Below are positions 1 through 5,584 of a stretch of 11,995 bases of DNA, in pieces. Both the position numbers and the translations under genes were made by a program. The DNA is from Demequinaceae bacterium UBA4004 (GTDB taxonomy: Bacteria; Actinomycetota; Actinomycetes; Actinomycetales; Demequinaceae). The first letter of the stretch is position 1. Each line of letters begins with the position of its first letter. Location: the NCBI GenBank assembly GCA_002384765.1, contig DGBM01000304.1, positions 1 through 11,995 on the forward strand. Reading direction: 5' to 3'. The notes below the pieces were generated by a model. That model was not told the DNA's origin. It did no database searches and was given only the letters and a program-made list of their open reading frames with translations.

Positions 1-270
1 GCCGTGATCGAGGGAGCCCGGTACCGGCTGAGGCCGATCTTGATGACTGCGGCGGCGACCATCGGTGCCCTGACTCCGATGGCGCTGGGACTGACCGGCG
101 GTAGCGTGTTCATTTCGCAGCCGCTGGCACTGGTCGTCATCGGCGGGCTGACCACGTCCACGCTACTGACGCTCGTGCTCGTCCCGGTGCTGTACAACCT
201 CGCCGAACGTGCCGGTGTGACCGTGCGTGAGCGGCGAGGCCGCCGTCGGGCCACCACATCCCCTGCGTGA
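1..270 (+). CDS. RND-family efflux transporter, C-terminal end (5' truncated by window)
   Basis: The reading frame is open from the first base, with codons from GCC at 1-3, and stops with TGA at 268-270, so only the last ~89 residues are visible. The piece starts with an EGARYRLRPILMTA stretch. In AcrB/ACR_tran permeases this follows the late transmembrane helices, where the segment 'RLRPILMT...' is strongly conserved. A hydrophobic helix (TIGALTPMALG) follows, then a Gly/Ser-rich turn, a second helix (LALVVIGGLTTSTLLTLVLVPVLY) and a short Arg-rich cytoplasmic tail. These families use the proton motive force to export drugs, metals or lipids. The substrate cannot be told from this end. The visible helices suit the ACR_tran type better than MMPL. 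The gene runs toward the divergent redox locus but is separated from it by ~500 bp, so no functional link is implied. Confidence 0.85.
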   Translation, partial: AVIEGARYRLRPILMTAAATIGALTPMALGLTGGSVFISQPLALVVIGGLTTSTLLTLVLVPVLYNLAERAGVTVRERRGRRRATTSPA

Positions 271-780
271 CCATGGCCTGACGTGCGCTTGACTACGGAA
301 CTCCACGACCGGGTAGGTTCCTGCGCTCGTCATGGGCCGCCATCACCGCCTGCCTCGCGGGTCGCGGCCAGCCGCGACGAACCCCCTGGCTGGCCTGGCG
401 TTCGCCAGATACAGGCGGCCGGGGGCGCAGGACCCCTCGGGTGGGCCAGTGGTGGTTGAGTAGACAGTCGGGTGACACAGCGCGTACGGGGAGGTATCGG
501 GAGGAGGATTGGGACGCGGCGGCCCGCTGATCCATCTCATTGCGCGCACCTGTGCGGACACCCACACGAAACGTCGCAAGTGGACACCGCCCGCGCAACC
601 CGGGGATACCACCAAAATTCTCTGCTCTCACGCTCACGATCCGGCCGTGGAAACTGAGCGCGACCCCGGGACGTATCACACCGCAGTCCCCAAGGTCTTC
701 CGACCAGCCAGCGACTGTGCAAACCAAACTCAGGAAGCCGGAGAAACTTGTGGACCGCCACCAACGATGTCGTGCGGGGA
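271..780. other. gene-poor gap of about 510 bp with two short palindromes
   Basis: No frame here has a ribosome-binding site, family motif or convincing codon pattern. The open frames on either strand look like by-products of high GC. Two compact inverted repeats lie after the efflux gene: GTCGCGGC / GCCGCGAC at 361-368 and 371-378 (8 bp each, 2 nt between), and CTGGC / GCCAG at 395-399 and 404-408. They could end the efflux-gene transcript, but neither is followed by a T run, so a terminator call is not justified. Confidence 0.4.
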
Positions 781-1140
781 TCAGTCGGGCAACGGTCGCC
801 AGTCTGACGCCCAGGACGACATCGCGTTGATGACCGAACCCAGAGCCTGCCCCTTGGCCGTCAGCTCGTACCGCGGCGCGCCTGCGGCGCCCCGGCAATG
901 ACGCGAGACGAGCCCTTCTCGTTCCAACTCGCGCAACCTTGCAGTGAGCAGGCGGTCGGACAGCCCCGGGATCGCTGCCCGGATTTCACCGAAACGCTCG
1001 GCGCGGGCCATCAGCGCGCGAAGAATGACACCGTTCCAACGTCGGCCGACCAACTCGACGGTGTAATGGAACGATGAGCAGTAGCGTCTGCGGTCAGTGT
1101 CCACCGCACCGCTCACCTCGTCCGCCACGTCGGCCCTCAA
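781..1140 (-). CDS. HxlR-family winged-helix transcriptional regulator
   Basis: This 119-residue protein has the HxlR layout throughout. CSSFHYTVELVGRRWNGVILRAL (residues 21-43) matches the usual C-P-V-x(n)-IGGKW-x-x-LIL-x-L start. RFGEIRAAIPGLSDRLLTARLRELEREGLVSR is the helix-turn-helix and recognition helix, and PRYELTAKGQAL is the wing. Cys21 sits at the N-terminal position that acts as the thiol switch in quinone-sensing members such as YodB. A second Cys lies in the wing (SRHCRG). The start is TTG at 1140-1138. AGGAGT at 1150-1145 on the minus strand is spaced correctly for it, whereas the GTG four codons later has no such site. Family members bind as dimers and often repress a divergent redox gene. 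Here the divergent neighbour is a doxX operon with palindromes in its promoter. Repressor function and thiol sensing are inferred. Confidence 0.88.
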   Translation of the reverse strand: MRADVADEVSGAVDTDRRRYCSSFHYTVELVGRRWNGVILRALMARAERFGEIRAAIPGLSDRLLTARLRELEREGLVSRHCRGAAGAPRYELTAKGQALGSVINAMSSWASDWRPLPD

Positions 1141-1165
1141 GTCGACTCCTTACGCTACAACGCAA

Positions 1166-1194
1166 TTGACCTGCTCCCAGCATACTGCTATAAC
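1166..1194 (+). promoter_or_regulatory. sigma70-type promoter of the doxX operon
   Basis: The -35 box TTGACC (1166-1171) is separated by exactly 17 bp from the -10 box TATAAC (1189-1194). This predicts a transcript start near 1200 and a leader of about 45 nt to the GTG of the doxX gene. It is the best promoter match in the intergenic region and points away from the HxlR gene. The region is clearly AT-richer than its surroundings. Confidence 0.65.
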
Positions 1195-1203
1195 TCAACA
1201 GTA
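1183..1203. promoter_or_regulatory. inverted repeat across the -10 box (candidate HxlR site 1)
   Basis: TACTG (1183-1187) and CAGTA (1199-1203) are perfect inverted half-sites with 11 nt between them, and the -10 box TATAAC lies inside. From family knowledge, TACT...AGTA half-sites occur in operators of HxlR-type regulators such as YodB, although with a different spacing. A dimer bound here would block RNA polymerase directly. Confidence 0.4.
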
Positions 1204-1210
1204 CGGAAGA

Positions 1211-1225
1211 CTTACCTTTAGTAAG
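1211..1225. promoter_or_regulatory. inverted repeat CTTAC-N5-GTAAG (candidate HxlR site 2)
   Basis: CTTAC (1211-1215), CTTTA, GTAAG (1221-1225) form a perfect 5-bp palindrome with a 5-nt centre, at about +10 of the predicted transcript. TTAC/GTAA arms with a short centre suit an HxlR dimer site. Binding here would act as a roadblock. With the repeat over the -10 box it may form a two-site operator. Confidence 0.5.
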
Positions 1226-1246
1226 CACTAGTCTAGGGAGAATGAC

Positions 1247-1666
1247 GTGGAGATCTTGGTACTGATCGGCAGGGTGGTGTTCGCCTTGCTGTTTCTTGGG
1301 TCAGGCTATGGCCACTTCGCACAAAGGCAGATGATGACTGGCTACGCCGCCAGCAAGGGAGTACCCGCGGCCAAGCTGATGGTCCCGCTGACGGGATTGC
1401 AGCTTCTGGTCGGCGCCCTGATGGTGGCCCTCGGGATCTGGCCGGACGTCGGCGCCTTGCTACTCGTCGTCTTCCTGGTGCCCACCGCCTTCATGCTGCA
1501 CGGTTTCTGGGCAGAGACGGACCCAGGAGCCAAGTCCATGGAGCAGACCCAATTCCTGAAGGACCTGGCCCTCGCTGGTGCGGCACTGGTCATGTTCGCC
1601 GTCTTCGCCAACCTTGGCAGTGATCTCGGCCTTGTCCTGGTCGGTCCGGCGTTCAGCCTGTCGTGA
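1247..1666 (+). CDS. DoxX family membrane protein
   Basis: This 139-residue integral membrane protein has the DoxX signature at its start (LIGRVVFALLFLGSGYGHFAQ). There are four predicted membrane segments at about residues 3-20, 44-63, 68-86 and 104-121, and a conserved FMLHGFW...FLKDLALAGAAL region (82-114), where the Lys-containing FLKDL motif is typical. The start is GTG at 1247, since AGGGAG at 1235-1240 lies 6 nt upstream. The ATG at 1242 opens only a very short frame. DoxX proteins are linked to oxidative, thiol and quinone stress. Examples are B. subtilis CatD and MhqP, and mycobacterial DoxX in a membrane redox complex with SodA and SseA. The gene is first in an operon divergent from an HxlR regulator, and its stop overlaps the next start (GTGA). 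The electron donor or partner is not evident. Confidence 0.85.
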   Translation: MEILVLIGRVVFALLFLGSGYGHFAQRQMMTGYAASKGVPAAKLMVPLTGLQLLVGALMVALGIWPDVGALLLVVFLVPTAFMLHGFWAETDPGAKSMEQTQFLKDLALAGAALVMFAVFANLGSDLGLVLVGPAFSLS

Positions 1667-2178
1667 GCAACGCAACCCACGGGGCTATGGCTGTGCGCCC
1701 TGGCCCACGCCCGTCGACCACCCCGAGCAACCCCCACACTCAGCTCGACCAGCAGCCTGGCGACGACCAACCGCGGCAGCGCCTCATGGAGCAACTACAT
1801 GACCTTCCAGGGGTGGCCTGGGCGGGATCAATGATCTCTGTCCCGGGGGCACTGGCACTGTCTCTTCCCCAGGACCTAGCGCTGGGTCCAGCTGCCGCGT
1901 TCATGGTCGGCACCGAGTTTGCCCACCTCCATCCCGTTCCCGACTACTCCCTGCACCTGGTACTGCCCGCCGCGGCCGCCGAGGCCGCGATCGACACGGG
2001 TTGGGCTGAGCAGCACCCCATCGCCCGCCTCGGCATCATCTCGCCGGGCGCGGTCATGGTCTACGCCCCACGTGACGCTCACGAGGCAGACATCGCCGCT
2101 GGTCTTGTCAGGGCGTCCTACGCCTACGCCACCGGTTCGGAACTTCCGCTCAGGGCAGGGGAGCACGGCGGGCACTGA
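1663..2178 (+). CDS. luciferase-domain (DUF5519-like) protein
   Basis: This is a 171-residue soluble protein. Residues 1-40 are low-complexity (Pro, Thr, Gln, Asp). Residues 45-158 fit, from memory, a small actinobacterial family annotated as 'luciferase domain' or DUF5519. Its marks are a GSMISVPGALALSLP strand, then GPAAAFMVGTEFAHLHPVPD (76-94) with two invariant-looking His (88, 90) and Glu85, then a SLHLVLP strand, GWAEQHP, and VMVYAPRD (131-138) near the end. The biochemical role of bacterial members is unknown, and the name comes from a link to a fungal luciferase domain, not from light emission. The GTG start overlaps the doxX stop by 4 bp with no good ribosome site, which suggests translational coupling. 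A start at ATG 1687 or 1786 would remove the low-complexity head. Confidence 0.6.
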   Translation: MSNATHGAMAVRPGPRPSTTPSNPHTQLDQQPGDDQPRQRLMEQLHDLPGVAWAGSMISVPGALALSLPQDLALGPAAAFMVGTEFAHLHPVPDYSLHLVLPAAAAEAAIDTGWAEQHPIARLGIISPGAVMVYAPRDAHEADIAAGLVRASYAYATGSELPLRAGEHGGH

Positions 2179-2181
2179 CGA

Positions 2182-2204
2182 CACGGCCCGGCTATCGGGT
2201 CGTG
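2182..2204 (+). repeat. intra-operon hairpin between the luciferase-domain and SDR genes
   Basis: CACGGCCCG (2182-2190) pairs with CGGGTCGTG (2196-2204) over nine positions, including one G-U pair, around a GCTAT loop. It starts 4 nt after the upstream stop and ends 18 nt before the strong Shine-Dalgarno of the SDR gene. There is no T run, so it looks more like an mRNA-stability or processing stem than a terminator. Confidence 0.4.
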
Positions 2205-2237
2205 CTGATCCAAAAACTACTCAAGGAGGAGTAACTC

Positions 2238-3092
2238 ATGACAGGACGACTCGAGGGCAAAGTAGCTCTCATCACCGGCACGGCAGACGGCCAAGGGCGC
2301 GCCGCCGCCCTCGCCTTCGCTGCTGAAGGTGCCAAAATCGTAGGCTGCGATCTCAAGGCGGATCTGGCCGAGCAGACCGTCGAACTGGTCCGCGCGCGGG
2401 GCGGTGAGATGGTCTCGATGCAGCCGCTCAACCTGAGCGACGAGGCCGCAGTACAGCGCTGGATCGACTTCGCCGTCGAGCAGTACGGCGACTTCGACAT
2501 CCTGTATAACAACGCCTCTGGAGTCCGTGGCGGCACCATCGAGTCATTGACCCGCGCGGACTGGGAATTCGACATGACCAACGAGGTCACGATTCTCTTC
2601 CTGGCCATCCAGAAGGCCCTGCCGGTCTTCAAGCGCAAGGGCCGCGGCGCCATCCTCAATACCGGCTCAGTGGCTGCGATGATCGGCTCGGCCATGCCCG
2701 GGAATGTCGCCGGCAACCTCGTGCACAACGTCGCCAAGGGCGCCGTCCTTCGCCTGACCACTAACTTGGCCGTCGAACTGTCTCCGTGGAACATCCGTGT
2801 CAACGCCGTCTCTCCAGGGTTCATCGATACGCCGGCGACACGATCCCTTCTGGAGGCTGGCGGTCGCGGACCGGTCGAGCGCGCATTGCTTAACCCCCGC
2901 GTCGGGCAACCTGAGGACATCGCCATGGCGGCGGTGTACCTGTGCTCGGACGAGGCCGACTACGTCACGGGCGCGAACCTGGTCGTGGACGGCGGTTGGG
3001 TCGCCGGTGGCGGCGTGGGCCGCCCAGATCCTGAGATCGAACAGATCTTCGGCGAGGTGATGAAGAAGTTGGCAAACGCCCCGACAGCCTGA
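2238..3092 (+). CDS. SDR family NAD(P)-dependent oxidoreductase with Tyr-to-His in the active site
   Basis: This 284-residue classical short-chain dehydrogenase/reductase has the cofactor motif TGxxxGxG as TGTADGQG (13-20). Asp38 after the second strand suggests NAD(H) preference. It also has NNAS (91-94), Asn115 and catalytic Ser144 in the NTGSVA strand. The YxxxK position reads HNVAK (163-167), so Lys167 is present but Tyr is replaced by His163. PGFIDTP (193-199) and VTGANLVVDGGW (243-254) close the fold. The Ser to His spacing is 19 residues, longer than the usual 13. The ATG start follows an excellent site, AAGGAGG at 2223-2229. It is the third gene of the doxX operon, 59 bp after the previous stop. 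The substrate is unknown. Some SDR subgroups do carry His here as I recall, so the protein may still be active. Confidence 0.9.
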   Translation: MTGRLEGKVALITGTADGQGRAAALAFAAEGAKIVGCDLKADLAEQTVELVRARGGEMVSMQPLNLSDEAAVQRWIDFAVEQYGDFDILYNNASGVRGGTIESLTRADWEFDMTNEVTILFLAIQKALPVFKRKGRGAILNTGSVAAMIGSAMPGNVAGNLVHNVAKGAVLRLTTNLAVELSPWNIRVNAVSPGFIDTPATRSLLEAGGRGPVERALLNPRVGQPEDIAMAAVYLCSDEADYVTGANLVVDGGWVAGGGVGRPDPEIEQIFGEVMKKLANAPTA

Positions 3093-3699
3093 CGGCGAGG
3101 ATAGTGGTGAGGCCCCCGAACAAAGATCCTCACTGAACTCGAACGACTGTTCGCGACCCGGTCGCGGGTGACCGCAGGGCGGCGTGAAGCCCACCGTGAG
3201 CACCTTCTGGCGATCTGCAGTGTGCGGGGGGTCGTGGATAGGTGCTGTGGATCCCGCCCATGGGAATTCTCAGCGGGTGAAGTGTTCCTGGTCTCAGGAT
3301 GAGGACACAGCGGCAAGGGCCGGCGGCCAACTGACCCGTCGGCCCTTGCTGCGAACGGAGAACCCGTCGTCGGCGCGGTATGACGGTAGGTGGTTGCTTT
3401 GATCATCGACGCGAAGACCGTGCTTGCGGCATTGACAGCGGTTCACGATGGCGTCGCGCAGCGGGGGAGGGCGAGTTTCGATCTCGCCGGGATGCGGCTA
3501 GAACCCTCGTTCTGACGGAGAGGATCAGGAGTGCACGACAACACCTCGCGAGGTGCCAAGCCGACCGATGACGGCGCTCTCTGAAATTCCCCAGCTCTGC
3601 CTCGGGTTCTCGTGGTCGTCGCAACACTCACTACCTCTGAGAGTTGCGACAACCGTGCCCGATTCATCGATCAATTCATCACGGCCCCGCAAGGTCTAC
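3093..3699. other. intergenic stretch without a recognisable gene
   Basis: After the SDR stop there is a weak 6-bp stem, GTGAGG (3107-3112) with CCTCAC (3128-3133), without a T run. Beyond it no frame shows a family motif or convincing start. A 38-codon frame from TTG 3399 to the TGA ending at 3515 has a protein-like composition but is too short to judge. The stretch leads into transposase debris and is probably decayed DNA. Confidence 0.4.
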
Positions 3700-3895
3700 C
3701 GGGAGGCCGAGAGGGTCCGGTTCCTGGAAGCGTTCGAACGCCTCGTCGAGGACCCCCAGCTGTGGGCGCCGTGACGCTCCACGACGAGGTCGTCGCATTG
3801 GGCTGCGAGGGCGCGTATCAGACCTTCACCCGCTAGATCCGCGACCGCGGCCTGCGGCCGCCGTGTACGCCGCAGCCGACGAAACCCGCCGCGCC
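3700..3895 (+). pseudogene. IS21-type transposase (IstA) fragment, frameshifted and interrupted
   Basis: One frame encodes AERVRFLEAFERLVEDPQLW (about 3703-3768). After a frame change near 3770 the next frame gives VTLHDEVVALGCEGAYQTFTR (3771-3833), then an in-frame TAG (3834-3836), then IRDRGLRPPCTPQPTKP. Read together these follow the segment of actinobacterial IS21 IstA transposases between the N-terminal helix-turn-helix and the catalytic domain. In intact copies this runs DPxxW, then Y-D-E-V-x-A-L-G, then S-Y-x-T-F-T-R-x-L-R-x-R-G-L-R-P-x-C. There is no DDE domain, no istB and no terminal repeat in view, so this is an inactive relic. The identification is from memory of the family. Confidence 0.5.
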
Positions 3896-4067
3896 ACCAC
3901 CGCCACGAACCTGCGCTAACCTACCCACGCGACCTGGGCAACTTCACCGAGCAACTGTGAGGAAGATCGGCGAGCGCCGTCACTGGCGAACCATTTTGTC
4001 CCATCGCTGACACGATTACATGAGACCGGACAACGCGCGAACCTACTCAGCACCGTGCTTGCACGCA

Positions 4068-4095
4068 GAGTGACATAATGTGCATTATCGGCGCA
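4068..4095 (-). other. dif: dif-like XerC/XerD recombination site (complete copy)
   Basis: Read on the minus strand there is a XerC arm TGCGCCGATAA (4095-4085), a 6-bp centre TGCACA (4084-4079) and a XerD arm TTATGTCACTC (4078-4068). Compared by eye with the E. coli dif site as I recall it, 18 of 28 positions match, including 14 of the 16 across the inner arms and centre. The TTATGT start of the XerD arm and the ATAA end of the XerC arm are both intact. XerC and XerD act here to resolve chromosome dimers, so this may be the chromosomal dif. Confidence 0.7.
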
Positions 4096-4110
4096 CGTGT
4101 CAGGGGGGCG

Positions 4111-4270
4111 GCTCCCTGCCCTCACTCACTCGCTCTCTCTGCGGTGGTGGTCTCCGGGGCAGGGAGCAAACAGACAGCCCCGCAGGGTCTGTAGTTGGTC
4201 CTGGTAGACGGTGCCCGGTTCGCTAGTGGGGGGCCGCGCAGGCAGCGGTAGCCGCCTCGCGCGGGCACCG
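4111..4270. repeat. cluster of three perfect inverted repeats next to the dif site
   Basis: GCTCCCTGCCC (4111-4121) is the exact complement of GGGCAGGGAGC (4157-4167), 35 nt apart. ACAGAC (4170-4175) pairs with GTCTGT (4187-4192). CGGTGCCCG (4209-4217) pairs with CGGGCACCG (4262-4270). They are consecutive and do not interleave, so the strand can fold into three adjacent stems. No frame in this stretch looks like a gene. A replication or transfer origin, a structured RNA or a packaging signal are possible. Confidence 0.55.
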
Positions 4271-4341
4271 CTCAGCCGCCGGGCTCGTCCTATAGACCAT
4301 AAGTCCACGCAAAGCGCGTAGAAATGTACGTACTGAGGCGG

Positions 4342-4347
4342 TAACCT
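4342..4347 (+). promoter_or_regulatory. possible -10 box for leaderless transcription
   Basis: TAACCT fits the actinobacterial TANNNT pattern and ends 6 nt before the ATG at 4354, the spacing expected when transcription begins at the start codon. The only ribosome-site-like run, GAGGCGG (4335-4341), is 12 nt from the ATG, which is too far. No clear -35 box is seen. Confidence 0.35.
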
Positions 4348-4353
4348 GGTTCG

Positions 4354-4755
4354 ATGGGGTCCAAGCGAAACAAGATGACGGGTGCTCAGCGCGAGGCAGA
4401 GCGTCGGGCTAAGGCGCCCGGGACTTCGTTCGCGGCCGTACAGATTGACCTTGCTCGCCAGTCGCGGGAACGCGCAGCGGCTGAGCGTTCTGAGGCGCTA
4501 ACTCGGCGTCGTGATCGGTACGAGGAATGGCGTCTTGATCGCGAGGCGAAGGACGCTCGGCGAACGGCGGGCGTTGACGCTCTCGTGCGTCTGCGTCGGC
4601 TCGTCGCGTACCGGGCCGAACTCGACGCGGAGATGGTCGAGATCGTGGGAGCGGCGCGCGGGTCAGGGTGCACGTGGGCACAGGTCGCGGTGGCCGTTGG
4701 CTTGAGTCGAGAGGGTGCGTTCAGTCGCTGGGGCCGTCGGCCGGGAAATGCTTGA
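4354..4755 (+). CDS. small basic protein with C-terminal helix-turn-helix, function unknown
   Basis: This 133-residue protein belongs to no family I recognise with confidence. Residues 1-25 are basic. Residues 25-90 are rich in Arg, Glu and Ala with heptad-like spacing (RQSRERAAAERSEALTRRRDR), which suggests a long helix or coiled coil. Residues 88-127 look like a helix-turn-helix: AELDAEMVEIVGAARGSG, then TWAQVAVAVGLSREGAFSRWG. The pattern W-A-x-V/I-A-x-A-x-G-x-S-R-x-A resembles small DNA-binding proteins common on actinobacterial plasmids and integrated elements. The ATG start may be leaderless. The 3' end overlaps the convergent gene by 35 bp. It lies inside the putative IMEX and could regulate it or bind its origin. 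That role is inference. Confidence 0.65.
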   Translation: MGSKRNKMTGAQREAERRAKAPGTSFAAVQIDLARQSRERAAAERSEALTRRRDRYEEWRLDREAKDARRTAGVDALVRLRRLVAYRAELDAEMVEIVGAARGSGCTWAQVAVAVGLSREGAFSRWGRRPGNA

Positions 4756-5101
4756 CGCGCTTTCGCTTCTTGTGGCCGGGCACGTAGACGAGTTCGCCTC
4801 TGGGATCCTGAGCGCTGATTTCGCGCATGCGGTTGATTGCTTCTCGAGCGGCTTCTGTGGCGCGTTGTTGGCCGGTGGCCATGCGTTCCGCGGCTTCGCT
4901 GATCTCCGCGGCGTACATCGCGCCGCGTAGGTCGTTCGCGACCAGCATGCGGGCCGCTCTCATGCCGTATTCGTGGCTGAGTTGGTCCAAGACCTGGACG
5001 GCGTTCATTCGTACTCGCTCGGGGCGGGTGAGAGCTGCGTCAAGCTCTGCGAGTTGGGCGGTGTTGAGGCCTTGCCATGGGTTGCGGTCGTTCGGGTTCA
5101 T
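4721..5101 (-). CDS. small helical protein of unknown function with basic tail
   Basis: The product is 126 residues from ATG at 5101. GGAGA just upstream (about 5113-5109 on the minus strand) gives normal spacing, whereas the ATG 18 bp further upstream (5119) has no ribosome site. No family is recognised. The N-terminus is polar (NPNDRNPWQGLNTAQLAELD). The middle (about 20-95) is Ala- and Arg-rich and strongly helical (HEYGMRAARMLVANDLRGAMYAAEISEAAERMATG). The tail is very basic (GHKKRKRVKHF), which suggests binding to nucleic acid or another acidic partner. It has no membrane segment or signal peptide. It converges on and overlaps the helix-turn-helix gene by 35 bp. A strong hairpin lies about 34 bp upstream of the start. 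With the neighbouring gene it is the only plausible cargo of the element. Confidence 0.6.
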   Translation of the reverse strand: MNPNDRNPWQGLNTAQLAELDAALTRPERVRMNAVQVLDQLSHEYGMRAARMLVANDLRGAMYAAEISEAAERMATGQQRATEAAREAINRMREISAQDPRGELVYVPGHKKRKRVKHFPADGPSD

Positions 5102-5134
5102 CGAGGGTTCTCCGCGCATCAGTGTGAGGTGATG

Positions 5135-5160
5135 CGGCCCCCTGTTGTAGCAGGGGGCCG
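5135..5160. repeat. perfect 10-bp hairpin upstream of the minus-strand gene
   Basis: CGGCCCCCTG (5135-5144) pairs perfectly with CAGGGGGCCG (5151-5160) around TTGTAG. On the minus strand it precedes the gene starting at 5101, where it could stop read-through from upstream or act as a leader stem. No T run follows on either strand, so a standard intrinsic terminator is not certain. Confidence 0.55.
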
Positions 5161-5254
5161 TGCGGTGTGTGTTCCACCTGAACGAGGGGTGTTTGCTGGA
5201 CCCGTCTGGAATGGGAACCTACTCCCCCAGGCCGACACGGCGCAAGATTTCCGG

Positions 5255-5455
5255 TCATTCATCCCCCGGCATCATCCCGATAGCGGCTAGCAGTGCGACG
5301 GAAGCCCCCGCAGTCAACCCCCACGGACTCACTGACGGCTGAGGGCGGGCGCCAGGCTCCACAGGTGCGGCGAGCACCTTCCCCTGGGTTGACGGCGGGG
5401 GCGGGTCGCGATGATGGGCCGCAGGGATGGGGACGGGTCCCCCTGCCACGCTCAC
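5255..5455 (-). CDS. possible small membrane peptide (weak call)
   Basis: The 66-codon frame starts at a GTG. It has a Pro-rich first half and a C-terminal hydrophobic stretch (WGLTAGASVALLAAIGMM) that could span a membrane. The general shape, a Pro-rich head before a 'SPWG-x-TAG' hydrophobic helix, recalls small Spd-like membrane proteins of actinobacterial conjugative elements. There is no good ribosome site, and the area has several strong stems and competing frames. It may be chance coding or a decayed fragment. Confidence 0.2.
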   Translation of the reverse strand: MSVAGGPVPIPAAHHRDPPPPSTQGKVLAAPVEPGARPQPSVSPWGLTAGASVALLAAIGMMPGDE

Positions 5456-5485
5456 GGGGCCCTGGTCTGGTGCCGAAGATCAGAC

Positions 5486-5572
5486 ACGCCGTACAACAAT
5501 GCCCCACGGAGGGGGCTCCATGGGGCATCGTCGGGTTATCGCAAAACAACCTAACGCGATTGTACGGCGTGG
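5486..5572. repeat. two-tier inverted-repeat structure
   Basis: An outer pair of 12 bp, CACGCCGTACAA (5486-5497) and TTGTACGGCGTG (5561-5572), is perfect. Inside it lies a second hairpin: ATGCCCCA (5500-5507) with TGGGGCAT (5522-5529), a C/A mismatch, then GGAG/CTCC around a GGGG loop (5513-5516). The remaining 31 nt (5530-5560) form one unpaired arm rich in A and C. An 87-nt nested fold of this kind in otherwise gene-free DNA suggests a functional DNA or RNA structure. Confidence 0.65.
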
Positions 5573-5584
5573 AACGTACAACAG
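5561..5584. repeat. CGTACAA repeats (three copies with 5491-5499)
   Basis: CGTACAACA occurs at 5491-5499 and again at 5576-5584, and the reverse copy TTGTACG lies at 5561-5567. The last two form an inverted pair, TTGTACG-N8-CGTACAA, of the size of a dimeric protein's binding site. They could be a regulator operator or origin repeats bound by one of the element's own proteins. Confidence 0.5.

Noticed and set aside
293..898. A 201-codon minus-strand frame between the efflux gene and the HxlR gene
   Set aside because: It overlaps the end of the HxlR gene in another frame, has an Arg/Gly-skewed composition without domains, and has no start signal.
3107..3133. GTGAGG/CCTCAC stem after the SDR gene as an intrinsic terminator
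   Set aside because: The stem is only 6 bp with a 15-nt loop and no T run, too weak to call.
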